Below, piece by piece: positions 1 through 7,465 of a stretch of DNA of 64,000 nucleotides; the first letter of the stretch is position 1; each line of letters begins with the position of its first letter. Under the pieces are notes generated by a model that worked only from the letters and a program-made list of their open reading frames with translations, ran no database searches and was not told the DNA's origin. The translations under genes were made by a program, and so were the position numbers. Source of the DNA: Neomegalonema sp. (GTDB lineage: Bacteria > Pseudomonadota > Alphaproteobacteria > Rhodobacterales > Rhodobacteraceae); assembly GCA_022760435.1 (NCBI GenBank), contig JALEFY010000005.1, positions 124,001-188,000 of the forward strand, in the 5' to 3' direction.

Positions 1-552
1 GGCGACGGCTTTTCGATGGCAGCGGGCAATTTCTCCGGCACCCGCTCGGAGGTCGAGGAACAGGCCCGCCTGCGGGTAATCGAGCAACGCCATATTCGCC
101 ACGCCCCCGAGGGAGAGCGCGAGGAGGTGCGGCAGATCTTTGCGCAAAAGGGCTTTGAGGGCGACGCGCTCGAGGCCGCGGTGGCGACGATCACCGCCGA
201 TGAAGAGCGCTGGATCGCCTTCATGCTCAACGAGGAATACGGCATTGGTCACGCCACGCGCAGCCCATGGCGCGCGGCCTGGGCAACCTTCGCCGCCTTT
301 CTGCTCTGCGGCGCCGCGCCCTTGCTGCCCTATCTGCTTGGCTGGTTGGGGCTGTTCACCCTCGACGAGCACAGCCTGTTCGCTCTGGCCGCGATCGTGA
401 CCGGGCTCGTCTTCGTGGCAATCGGCTCGGCGCAGAGCTTCTTTTCGGAGAAAGCCTGGTGGCGGCTCGGCCTTGAGACGCTGCTCATCGGCGGCTCGGC
501 CGCCCTGATCGCCTATGGAGTCGGCTGGGCGCTGCGCGGTCTGGCGGCGTGA
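1..552 (+). CDS. VIT1/CCC1-family iron/manganese transporter, C-terminal part
   Basis: This is the C-terminal part of a vacuolar iron transporter (VIT1/CCC1) family membrane protein, which moves Fe2+ or Mn2+ across the membrane. The reading frame is open from base 1, and the codons before the ATG at 16 read GDGFS, joining into GDGFSMAAGNF. This matches the conserved DGxSMAAGNYLGT segment that ends the first helices of the family, so the ATG at 16 is internal and the gene starts upstream of the window. A charged cytoplasmic metal-binding helix region follows (about residues 20-75 of the visible part). Three hydrophobic segments then run to the C-terminus, the last ending in an alanine- and leucine-rich stretch. 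The substrate cannot be fixed from the sequence. Confidence 0.85.
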   Translation, partial: GDGFSMAAGNFSGTRSEVEEQARLRVIEQRHIRHAPEGEREEVRQIFAQKGFEGDALEAAVATITADEERWIAFMLNEEYGIGHATRSPWRAAWATFAAFLLCGAAPLLPYLLGWLGLFTLDEHSLFALAAIVTGLVFVAIGSAQSFFSEKAWWRLGLETLLIGGSAALIAYGVGWALRGLAA

Positions 553-617
553 GGGGGCAGAACCAAAGGGAGGCAAAACCATTGACGCTCGCCCTCGCCA
601 GCTCCTATTTCTACTTC

Positions 618-839
618 ATGAACAAGATCCCGCCCCGCATTCCCGCGACCAACGCGCCTCTCGATTCGCTGATCGGTGGCTTTCGCCGCTTCGGCGAGAT
701 GGGGCCGGCATATGTGGTTCTGGACATCAAACCTGACACTGCGGGTGCAGGGAGCGCCATGGCCTTGATCCGCGTACTGGAGAGCGGCGAGATTCTCGAC
801 TATGCGCTCCCCAAACTGCTGGCGGATCCGCAAGCCTGA
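618..839 (+). CDS. Small DUF5397-like protein, putative antitoxin of VapD
   Basis: A 73-residue protein ends in a TGATG overlap with the vapD start, so the two are probably translated together. Its core, a GGFRRFGEMGPAY segment followed by an RVLESGE(I/E)xDY segment, resembles the DUF5397 proteins that I remember beside vapD genes. An antitoxin role is inferred from size, order and overlap. The ATG at 618 is chosen because it gives the usual short length. A GTG at 549 overlaps the previous stop and would add 23 residues with no family resemblance. Like vapD, it looks less GC-rich than its flanks. Confidence 0.6.
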   Translation: MNKIPPRIPATNAPLDSLIGGFRRFGEMGPAYVVLDIKPDTAGAGSAMALIRVLESGEILDYALPKLLADPQA

Positions 840-1123
840 TGTTTGCAATTGCTTTCGACCTGCGCGTTGCTGACAATGACCGGGCACATCCGAAAGGGGT
901 TGCGCAGGCATATGCGGATATTGGTCTTTGCTTGTCGCAGTTCGGGTTCGAGCGCATTCAGGGCAGCGTCTACGTGAATGAAAGCGAAGATCTCGCCAAT
1001 CTATTCAATGCAATCAATTCCTTGAAAGCCCTCGGATGGTTCGGGGCTTCGGTCCGAGATATCCGCGCCTTTCGGATCGAGCAATGGTCGGATTTTACGC
1101 CGACAGTGAAGGGAATGGCGTAG
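839..1123 (+). CDS. vapD: Virulence-associated protein D (VapD), Cas2-like endoribonuclease
   Basis: This 94-residue protein matches the VapD family, which consists of small ferredoxin-fold endoribonucleases structurally related to Cas2 that act as toxins of toxin-antitoxin pairs. The hallmarks are visible: the first strand MFAIAFD ends in Asp7, the residue at the Cas2/VapD active site; FERIQGSVY carries Ser43; and WFGASVRDIRAFRIE forms the last conserved block. Length is normal for the family. It overlaps the upstream DUF5397-like gene by one base. Base composition is visibly more AT-rich than the flanking transporter and arsR genes, which suggests acquisition by transfer. There is no cas gene or CRISPR array nearby, so this is VapD and not Cas2. 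Confidence 0.88.
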   Translation: MFAIAFDLRVADNDRAHPKGVAQAYADIGLCLSQFGFERIQGSVYVNESEDLANLFNAINSLKALGWFGASVRDIRAFRIEQWSDFTPTVKGMA

Positions 1124-1159
1124 GCCGCGTTGCATCGGCATGCGCGCGATCCCTCAAGC

Positions 1160-1188
1160 TTGCATTGCGCCGATTAATTCGGTATTTC
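1160..1188 (+). promoter_or_regulatory. Candidate arsR promoter with embedded operator
   Basis: A near-palindrome CCGATTAATTCGG (1170-1182) lies 13 bases upstream of the arsR ATG. It falls between a possible -35 TTGCAT (1160-1165) and a weak -10 TATTTC (1183-1188) with 17-base spacing. ArsR/SmtB repressors bind such inverted repeats over their own promoters, so autorepression is plausible. Both hexamers are imperfect, so this is a candidate only. Confidence 0.35.
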
Positions 1189-1195
1189 TGGAAAC

Positions 1196-1558
1196 ATGGA
1201 ATCACAACTCACCCATCTCGATGCCGCCGATGCCTTTGCGGCGCTGGGCTCCGAGGCCCGTCTTGCGATCCTGCGGCTGCTGGTGCGGGCGGGGACGGAA
1301 GGGATCAGCGTCGGCGCGGTGCAGGAGCGGCTCGATCTGCCCGCCTCCACGCTCAGCCATCATCTCAAGGCGCTGACCGCTTGCGGGCTCGCCTCGCAGG
1401 AGCGGCAGGGGCGCAGCCTGATCTGCCGGGCGGCCTTTGAGCGGATCGAGGCGCTGGCCGAGTATCTGACCCATGAATGCTGCGCGGAGCAGCGGGCTCA
1501 GTGCCCTGAACCGACGCAGGAAGCCAGGGTACGAAGAGGGGCAAGAAGAGGGAAATGA
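1196..1558 (+). CDS. ArsR/SmtB-family metalloregulator with C-terminal cysteine triad
   Basis: A 120-residue winged-helix repressor of the ArsR/SmtB family. The recognition region LPASTLSHHLKAL (about residues 48-60) is typical. The classical ELCVC motif in helix alpha-3 is absent. Instead Cys95, Cys96 and Cys103 cluster near the C-terminus, closely resembling the As(III) site of Acidithiobacillus ferrooxidans ArsR (Cys95, Cys96, Cys102). The effector may therefore be arsenite or another soft metal(loid). The tail after residue 105 is basic and probably disordered. The stop overlaps the ATG of the transglutaminase gene (ATGA), and the third gene of the run is an ArsP-like permease, so this is likely the local regulator of a three-gene operon. 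Confidence 0.85.
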   Translation: MESQLTHLDAADAFAALGSEARLAILRLLVRAGTEGISVGAVQERLDLPASTLSHHLKALTACGLASQERQGRSLICRAAFERIEALAEYLTHECCAEQRAQCPEPTQEARVRRGARRGK

Positions 1559-2439
1559 CCGTGGAGAGTATGTCCAAACCCGCTGAAAGAGTGAGCATCG
1601 AGATCGAGATTACCGGCGAAAGTCCGCGGGATGCCTGGCTGATCGTGCCGCGCCCGTTCGATCACTGGGGCCAGCGCTTCACTGGGTTCGAGACCACCGG
1701 CATCGACCAGATGCGCGAGATCGGCGCGCTCAACAGCCGCTGCCGCGCCTATCTGCTCAAACCCTCGGGCGCCACGCCGCCGCGTCTGCGCTATCATTTC
1801 GAGCGCACGCAGACGGCGGCACCGGACTGGGTCTGGGAAGTGCAGCGCAACCGCTTCACCAATGCGGCGCCGGATCTGGTCGAGACCGCCGCCCATCTGG
1901 CGAGCGGCGCGATGACCCAGCGCCAGGCGCTGCGCCGGCTGATCGACAATGCCGCCGGCATCTTCGCCTATGACCACCCCGAGGAGGATTTCAACGAAGG
2001 GCATGATGCGGTGCCGATGCTCTGCGGGACCACCAAGGGCTCTTGCGTCGATATCAATACCTATCTGCTGGCCTCGGCGCTCAGCCTCGGGATCAAGGGG
2101 CAGTATATCGCTGGCTATTGGTTCCACCCGCACAAGACGGCGACGCTCGGCATGCATTGCTGGCTGGCCTTTGAGCCCGATGGCGAACTGGTGTTCTGGG
2201 ATCTGGCGCATGGCCTCAAATGGGCGCAGAGCCTCGGCGCGAAGGTCGAGGAAGGGCTCAACCCCGCGGGCGGACGGCGGCTTGCGATGAGCTGCGGGCG
2301 CGGGCTGCGCTTTGCGACCCCGCATGGCGAGGTTCAGATCTCGCATTTCTCCGAGCCGGTATGGATCGGCCCGCAAGGCCGGTTGCCGCGCCCCGATCTC
2401 AACATACGCATCGAAGAAAGACAGGTGGAACCAGCATGA
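1555..2439 (+). CDS. Transglutaminase-like cysteine peptidase-fold protein
   Basis: A 294-residue protein with a transglutaminase-like core. The catalytic triad can be read as Cys164 (in KGSCVD), His201 (in GMHCW) and Asp216 (in FWDLAHG), with the usual spacing. The N-terminal 100 residues resemble the beta-domain that precedes the core in bacterial transglutaminase-like proteins. There is no signal peptide, so it should be cytoplasmic. Proteins of this class act as proteases, amidases or peptide N-glycanase-like enzymes, and the substrate is unknown here. It overlaps arsR upstream (ATGA) and the permease downstream (ATGA), so it is almost certainly co-expressed with a metalloid regulator and an efflux permease, an unusual partnership. 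Confidence 0.75.
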   Translation: MTVESMSKPAERVSIEIEITGESPRDAWLIVPRPFDHWGQRFTGFETTGIDQMREIGALNSRCRAYLLKPSGATPPRLRYHFERTQTAAPDWVWEVQRNRFTNAAPDLVETAAHLASGAMTQRQALRRLIDNAAGIFAYDHPEEDFNEGHDAVPMLCGTTKGSCVDINTYLLASALSLGIKGQYIAGYWFHPHKTATLGMHCWLAFEPDGELVFWDLAHGLKWAQSLGAKVEEGLNPAGGRRLAMSCGRGLRFATPHGEVQISHFSEPVWIGPQGRLPRPDLNIRIEERQVEPA

Positions 2440-3479
2440 CCGCCCTCGTTCACTCCCTGAACCAATCACTGGCTCGGCTGCCAAAGATCGATTGGCTGCT
2501 GGTCATCCTGCTCACCATTCCGGCGGCGGTGGCGGTGCTCGATCCCGAACGGCTCGGCGCGTTGTTGCAGATCGCGGGCAGCGCGCTGGCGCAGACGGCG
2601 ATTTATGTCGCGATCGCCATTGGGCTGCTGGCTTATCTGAAGGCAACCGGCGCTGACGCCTTGGTGGCGCGGGCCTTTACCGGCTCGCCGCTGCGCATGA
2701 TCGTGCTCGCGGCCCTGGTCGGCGGGCTGGCACCGTTCTGCTCTTGCGAGGTGATCCCGTTCATCGCCGGATTGCTGGCGCTGGGTGCACCGCTATCGGC
2801 GGTGATGGCGTTCTGGCTGTCCTCCCCGGTGATGGATCCGGCGCAATTCGCCATCACCGCTGGCGCGCTTGGCTGGGACTATGCGATCGCCAAGACCCTA
2901 GCCGCGGTCGGCATGGGGCTGCTGGGCGGCACGCTGGTGCTCGCGCTCGGCCGGGTTGGCGCGCTGGCGGATCCGCTGAAGATCGCACCCAAGCGCAGTT
3001 GCTGCGGTTGCGGCTCGAAGCCCTATGAGCAAGCCCCGCTCTGGGCGTTCTGGCAGGAGGAACCGCGCCGGGCAGTGTTCTGGCAGACCCTGCTTGAGCA
3101 ATCGCTCTTCCTGCTGCGCTGGCTGGCGCTGGCCTATCTGCTCGAAGGGCTGATGAAGCTTTATGTCCCGGCCGAGCTGATCGCGGGATTGGTCGGCGGC
3201 ACCGGCACTGCCCCGATCCTGATCAGCGCGCTGCTCGGTATTCCGGCCTATCTCAATGGCAGCGCCGCCCCGCCGATGATCGCGGCGCTGATCGAGCAAG
3301 GGATGCAGCCGGGCGCCGGGATTGCCTTCATGGTCGGCGGCGCGGTGAGCTCGATCCCGGCGATGGCGGCGGTCTGGTCGCTGGTCAAGCGCGAGGTCTT
3401 CGCACTCTATCTCGGGCTCGGCCTGAGCGGGGCGGTGCTGGCCGGGCTGATCTTCCAGTCCGTGATCGGCTCCCAATAA
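2436..3479 (+). CDS. SO_0444/ArsP-like permease (DUF318), putative metal(loid) efflux
   Basis: A 347-residue polytopic membrane protein of the DUF318 permease family, which includes ArsP (organoarsenical efflux) and the SO_0444 group annotated as Cu/Zn efflux. Family features visible are the FCSCEVIPF motif near residue 103, with a Cys pair inside the membrane, the following LSSPVMDP segment, and a cytoplasmic-loop CCGCGS cluster near residue 190 that could bind a thiophilic metal. About eight hydrophobic helices are present. The ATG at 2436 is chosen because it overlaps the previous stop; the in-frame extension upstream lies inside the transglutaminase gene. Co-transcription with arsR suggests export of a metal or metalloid. 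The substrate is inferred, not shown. Confidence 0.8.
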   Translation: MTALVHSLNQSLARLPKIDWLLVILLTIPAAVAVLDPERLGALLQIAGSALAQTAIYVAIAIGLLAYLKATGADALVARAFTGSPLRMIVLAALVGGLAPFCSCEVIPFIAGLLALGAPLSAVMAFWLSSPVMDPAQFAITAGALGWDYAIAKTLAAVGMGLLGGTLVLALGRVGALADPLKIAPKRSCCGCGSKPYEQAPLWAFWQEEPRRAVFWQTLLEQSLFLLRWLALAYLLEGLMKLYVPAELIAGLVGGTGTAPILISALLGIPAYLNGSAAPPMIAALIEQGMQPGAGIAFMVGGAVSSIPAMAAVWSLVKREVFALYLGLGLSGAVLAGLIFQSVIGSQ

Positions 3480-3492
3480 CCGGGAGCCGATC
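3464..3492. terminator. Perfect 11-bp hairpin over the permease stop codon
   Basis: GATCGGCTCCC (3464-3474) and GGGAGCCGATC (3482-3492) are exact inverted repeats around a 7-base loop. The loop and stem include the TAA stop of the permease. The hairpin lies between two convergent genes, so it could act as a terminator or 3'-end stabiliser for either. Neither side has a T-run, so classical intrinsic termination is doubtful. Confidence 0.5.
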
Positions 3493-3518
3493 TGTTCGGT
3501 AAACACCGGTGCCTTGGC

Positions 3519-4256
3519 TCACTCGTCTTCGAGGAGCCAGTGCACGGTGACTTGCGCGCTCAGATCCTGCTCGCCGGGTGCAATCGGAGTTGCTGATCGG
3601 CTCATCATCATCCGATCCGCTTCCTTGTAGACCGGAGAGGGGGCCGACAGCCCGGCCTCGCTGATCGACAACACCGCGCCGACCCGGACACCGGCGGCTT
3701 TGGCATAGAGATCCGCCTTGCGCCGCGCATCGGCAATCGCCAATGCCCGAGCCTGATCGAGCAATGGTTCGGGCTCGGAGATCTCGAAGCTCAGCCCGCC
3801 CGCTTCATTGAGCCCCGCCTCGATCAGCGCATCCAGGGTATCCCCGATCTTGGCGATATCGCGGATCGTCACAGTGATGGTGTTGGAGGCCTCATAGCCA
3901 TCAAGGACCTGCCGCCGATTGCCCTGCCCATCCGTTTCCGTACGCCAGCGCGGATGCAAGGAGACATGGCTGGTCTGCACATCCTTTTCGGGGTTGAGCC
4001 CCAGACCGGCGAATTTCTCGAACACGCCGCTCATCCGCTCGGCATTGAGGGCCATCGCCTCGCGCGCGGTTTGCGCCGTGCTACTCACGCCCACGCGCAT
4101 CCGCGCCATGTCCGGAACAGCACTGACCTTTGCTTCGCCAGAGACGCTGATTGTCTTGTGCAATTCGCTCATCAACGGTTCCTCTCCACAGCCCAGCAAG
4201 GCTAGGACGAGAAATCCACAACCCAGCCATTTCGAGATCATTTTAACATTTTGCAT
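3519..4256 (-). CDS. SIMPL-domain (DUF541) lipoprotein
   Basis: A 245-residue SIMPL domain protein. A hydrophobic N-terminus ending in a lipobox (LALLGC, Cys near residue 25) predicts a lipoprotein anchored in the periplasm. The body opens with the family pattern ISVSGEAKVSAVPD, continues with the GYEASNTITVTIRD segment, and holds a central helical block with LAIADARRKAD. SIMPL proteins are periplasmic or outer-membrane linked and poorly understood; some oligomerise or respond to oxidative stress. The start at 4256 follows an AAGGGAG ribosome site six bases upstream; a longer frame to 4637 would overlap the divergent gene. It shares a 163-base upstream region with the gspL-like gene. Confidence 0.82.
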   Translation of the reverse strand: MQNVKMISKWLGCGFLVLALLGCGEEPLMSELHKTISVSGEAKVSAVPDMARMRVGVSSTAQTAREAMALNAERMSGVFEKFAGLGLNPEKDVQTSHVSLHPRWRTETDGQGNRRQVLDGYEASNTITVTIRDIAKIGDTLDALIEAGLNEAGGLSFEISEPEPLLDQARALAIADARRKADLYAKAAGVRVGAVLSISEAGLSAPSPVYKEADRMMMSRSATPIAPGEQDLSAQVTVHWLLEDE

Positions 4257-4334
4257 GTTAGGCTCCCTTGTAGGTCCTTTGAGCGGTTGATAGCGTCCGC
4301 GCCGGGATTGGGGCACTGGCCTTCTTACTTTCGC

Positions 4335-4340
4335 TATAAT
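4335..4340 (+). promoter_or_regulatory. Consensus -10 hexamer upstream of the gspL-like gene
   Basis: TATAAT lies 79 bases upstream of the chosen ATG (4420), in the AT-richer divergent region shared with the SIMPL gene. No good -35 is found at 16-18 bases; TTGGGG at 4308 is too far. It is a possible start region for the three secretion-platform genes. Confidence 0.35.
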
Positions 4341-4419
4341 TCGCTCGTTGAAGGTGGGAGACCCCATTGATACGAGCGTGCCGCGAGCATACGCCCTGTG
4401 CTCTCTGACAGGAAGTGGA

Positions 4420-5508
4420 ATGAAAGACTGGTTGGTTAGCGAATTGCGCGCGATGGCTGGGCCCAAGATCAGCGCCCAATTCGCTCTGGATCTTTCTGAA
4501 GAGCGAGTCCGGCTGCTCGAACGCGTGGCAGAAGGATATTTGCTGCGCCAGGTTGTCCGGCATGACGATCCGGATTTCGAGCAGAAGATCGCCCGCATGC
4601 GCCGCCATGTTGCCGGTCGTCCAGGTGGCCCGGCCAAGGTCGATCTGCTGTTGCCGCACGAGCTGACGCTTTATCGCCAGGAGACCTTTCCCTCTGTCGC
4701 CCGCAATGATCTGAGAAACGAGGTCTTGTGGCGTCTGGGGTCCATCACCCAATATGCGGCGGAGGACCTGTTCTTCGATGCCGTCATTATTGGCGAAGAT
4801 GCCCAGACCGGCTTTTTGCAAGTGATGGTAGCAATCGCCCTGCGGCAGAGCGCGCGCGAGGCTGAGGACTTCGCCAATGCGCATGACTTTGTGCCTTTGC
4901 GGATCACTGCGGCCGAGAAGGCGGAGGGCTTCGAGCACGGGCCGACCTTTCGCATCGCACATCGCCGTCGCCGGGACAGTCAGTCGCTCAAGGCAATGGC
5001 GGTGGTATTCGCCTGCATCTGCATTGTGCTCTCTGGCATCGGGGTGACGCGCTCCCTGCTGGCCCGTTGGGAGGTGGTCGATACCCTGACCCAGCGGCGA
5101 CAGGCCGCAGAGGCGACACTGGCGGGCGCCCTCGAAAAACGGGCGAGCACGCTGGCGCTGGCGCGCAGAGCCGCGACCCCGATGGTGCTGCGCACCGATG
5201 AGCCGATGGCGCTGGTGTATCTCAACAGTCTCTCCGCCTCCTTGCCCCCCCTGGCCAGAGCAGAGCGAATCGCCCTGAAATCCGGTCAGGTCCGAATTGA
5301 GGGCTTCGCCGAGAACGCCGACGCCGTGCTGACCGCGGTAGAAATGTCCAACGGCTTTGCCAATGCGCGCTATGCGGCACCGGTGCGGCCTTCGGAGCAG
5401 CCGGACCGGCAGAGCTTCGCGATCGAAGCCAGTCTCGACGGGCAATTGCATCAGCAACAACCGCAGCAATCAGAACTGCTTCCGCCACCAGATAGCAGGG
5501 AGCCATGA
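4420..5508 (+). CDS. gspL: GspL/PilN-like inner-membrane assembly protein
   Basis: A 362-residue protein organised like GspL or a PilM-PilN fusion. The N-terminal cytoplasmic part (about 1-185) resembles the actin-like region that docks the secretion ATPase, with the segment LLLPHELTLYRQETFP typical of it. One membrane helix (about 190-215, VVFACICIVLSGIGV) follows, then a coiled-coil-prone stretch and a periplasmic ferredoxin-like PilN domain (about 260-345). The ATG at 4420 has an AGGAAG site five bases upstream; a TTG at 4348 would add 24 residues. Its stop overlaps the next ATG. In type II secretion GspL connects the ATPase GspE to GspM in the inner membrane. No gspE, F, G or D is present in this window. 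Confidence 0.7.
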   Translation: MKDWLVSELRAMAGPKISAQFALDLSEERVRLLERVAEGYLLRQVVRHDDPDFEQKIARMRRHVAGRPGGPAKVDLLLPHELTLYRQETFPSVARNDLRNEVLWRLGSITQYAAEDLFFDAVIIGEDAQTGFLQVMVAIALRQSAREAEDFANAHDFVPLRITAAEKAEGFEHGPTFRIAHRRRRDSQSLKAMAVVFACICIVLSGIGVTRSLLARWEVVDTLTQRRQAAEATLAGALEKRASTLALARRAATPMVLRTDEPMALVYLNSLSASLPPLARAERIALKSGQVRIEGFAENADAVLTAVEMSNGFANARYAAPVRPSEQPDRQSFAIEASLDGQLHQQQPQQSELLPPPDSREP

Positions 5509-6113
5509 TGACCGAGCTCTCCAGCGAACCAGAAATCGTGACCGATCGCTTTCGGCGCGGCTCTCGAGCAAGTCAGATACTGGCCTTGTTCGTGGCCTGC
5601 CTGCCCTTTTTGCTGATCGTGCTCGCCTTCATCTTTTGGGCTGGCTACGATTTTGCCCGGACCGGCACGCTTATTCATCAGGAGCGCACCCGGATCCGCG
5701 AATTGGAGGCGCGCACCAGTCAGGCGCTGTTATTCGAGCCCTTGGGTGATGCCTGGCTCAACTATGCGCGCACCGATATCTCGGGTCTGCTTCAGGTCGG
5801 CCCGGATCAAACCCCTGAAACGCTGATCGAAGAGCAAGTCGCGGCGCTGTTTCGAACCCATCAAGGCGATCTGGCGGGCGTTTCCGCCTCCCTGACAACG
5901 GAAAATGAGGGCCTGCTCGAATACAGCACTCAGATCGAGGGTAGTCTTCCCGAGGCCGCCTTGCCCGATATTCTCAGAGTTCTGGAAAGCGAGACGCCGT
6001 TTTACTTCGTGCGTAGTTTTGAGGCGCATAAGGCCGAGAGCCCCGATGGCACCCATCGGGTGCATATTCGCTTGACTTGCTCGATCTATCAAATGCCGGG
6101 AGGTGCGTCATGA
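5505..6113 (+). CDS. gspM: GspM-like bitopic membrane protein
   Basis: A 202-residue protein with a short cytoplasmic N-terminus, one membrane helix (about residues 26-48, LFVACLPFLLIVLAFIFWAG), a charged helical stretch (HQERTRIRELEAR) and a C-terminal periplasmic ferredoxin-like domain with the ending segment VRSFEAHKAE followed by the strand HRVHIRLTCSIYQ. This layout is that of GspM, the partner of GspL. It begins in an ATGATGA overlap with the gspL-like stop and ends in an overlap with the next ATG, so the three proteins are probably made in fixed ratio. Sequence identity within GspM is low, so the call rests mainly on topology, size and position. Confidence 0.65.
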   Translation: MMTELSSEPEIVTDRFRRGSRASQILALFVACLPFLLIVLAFIFWAGYDFARTGTLIHQERTRIRELEARTSQALLFEPLGDAWLNYARTDISGLLQVGPDQTPETLIEEQVAALFRTHQGDLAGVSASLTTENEGLLEYSTQIEGSLPEAALPDILRVLESETPFYFVRSFEAHKAESPDGTHRVHIRLTCSIYQMPGGAS

Positions 6114-7303
6114 GCCGCACCGGGTGGGTCATCGGCAATGTCTTTCTGGCAGCGGGCGCCATGGCCGCTGGTTGGTTCGCGGTGAACGGGCCAGAGCTGG
6201 CTAAGCCGCGCCTCGAGGCCCTTGGCCCCGTGCAACTGGAAGCAGAAACGCCGCCTCTGCCCCCGGCACCCTTTGTTTATCGCGACCTTCAGGCGCATAT
6301 CGGGCTGGTGGGGCGGCCGCTCTTTCAGGAGAGCGCGCCTGATCGGTTAATGCCGGGTCTGATCTCGCAAACGCCGCCGATCAATCCGGTCGTGACGCCG
6401 CCCTCCGTAGAAGTACCCGGCGCGCCGGCAACGGAAAGCCTCGCGGCTGTGCCCCCCGGCACCGGCATCGCCGATCCCGACAATCCGGATGCAGGAGACA
6501 GGGCGGTCGCGACAGATCAGGACCTTCCCTCTGGCAAGGTACCGCCCATCGCGCGCAGCCTGCTCGATGCGCCGCGCTTTAGCCCATTGTCAGAGCGCGC
6601 CAAGCAGGCTCCCCAAGAGCTGGCTGCCGATGATGCGCTCCAAGCCTGGATCGATGGCAACATCATCGAGAATGAGCAAGCCTTTGGCGGGCATTTGCTC
6701 CCGCCTGAGGCGCGCGATAGCGATACCGAGGCGATCGATCCGGGACCGGGCATCGCCCCTCTCGCCTCGCCGCCGCCGCGCGAGAACCCGCGCCGTCCGG
6801 ATCCCGCAACGCTGGCCGCGAGCCCGGACGAGGCCGATGGCGATCTCATTGAAGATACCGCGAGCGAGCCGGGTCAAGACACCCTGGCCACTGTTGCGGA
6901 GCCGGGCAGTGATCCCAATGCCAGCGATCCTTACGCGGATGAGCGCGGCCCCGGCATCGCGCCTGACGCCACGCCAAGCCCGGAACGGCGCGATGTCGCC
7001 GCGCTCCCGGATGACGCGGGCGCGACGCAGGGCAATCAAGCCGCTACAAGCGCCCCGCCTGACGCTGATCAGGATGTGGTGACGACAAATGCCGATCTGC
7101 AACTGCGCGAGCTGGTGCTGCTGAGCGTCTTTCAAAGCCGCAATGCCGAGCGGGCGCTGGTGCGCACCGGCGAGCGCGAGGTCATCCGCTTGCAAACCGG
7201 CGATGAGATCCTCGGGTGGCGCGTTGCCCTGATCGCCGATGATCACGTGCGCCTGAGCCGCGGCGAGGAAACCCATCTGCTCACGCTGCCCACGCATCAG
7301 TGA
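6110..7303 (+). CDS. GspC-like protein with C-terminal HR domain
   Basis: A 397-residue protein with one N-terminal membrane helix (about residues 5-24), a short conserved start (PFVYRDLQAHIGLVGRPLF), a very long Pro/Asp/Ala-rich linker (about 85-320) and a C-terminal block of about 65 residues. That block (LQLRELVLLSVF, then AERALVRTGE, then LQTGDEILGW, then VRLSRGEE) follows the GspC homology region (HR/PilP-like) pattern. GspC links the inner-membrane platform to the outer-membrane secretin GspD. In textbook GspC the HR domain follows the membrane helix closely, whereas here it sits at the far end of a periplasm-spanning linker. The ATG at 6110 follows GGGAGG and overlaps the gspM-like stop. 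Confidence 0.6.
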   Translation: MSRTGWVIGNVFLAAGAMAAGWFAVNGPELAKPRLEALGPVQLEAETPPLPPAPFVYRDLQAHIGLVGRPLFQESAPDRLMPGLISQTPPINPVVTPPSVEVPGAPATESLAAVPPGTGIADPDNPDAGDRAVATDQDLPSGKVPPIARSLLDAPRFSPLSERAKQAPQELAADDALQAWIDGNIIENEQAFGGHLLPPEARDSDTEAIDPGPGIAPLASPPPRENPRRPDPATLAASPDEADGDLIEDTASEPGQDTLATVAEPGSDPNASDPYADERGPGIAPDATPSPERRDVAALPDDAGATQGNQAATSAPPDADQDVVTTNADLQLRELVLLSVFQSRNAERALVRTGEREVIRLQTGDEILGWRVALIADDHVRLSRGEETHLLTLPTHQ

Positions 7304-7465
7304 ATTGAGCGGGCGAGGAGCCTCGCCGGGCGTTTATCCACCCGTTACCCCCAATACTGTCCCCAATTGGCCAAGATCTCGGGTCCGTATGGGCATGCTC
7401 CACAGCATCTTGTATGATGCACAATCGAAGCGATTCTCGGATCACGAATTGAGGGAAAAAGGCAC

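Noticed and set aside
839-1123. Cas2-like protein as a sign of a CRISPR locus
   Set aside because: The motifs are those of VapD, and no repeat-spacer array or other cas gene is seen in the window.
3519-4637. Longer SIMPL protein starting at 4637
   Set aside because: The lipobox signal begins only after 4256, with a good ribosome site there; the extra stretch is antisense to the gspL-like gene.
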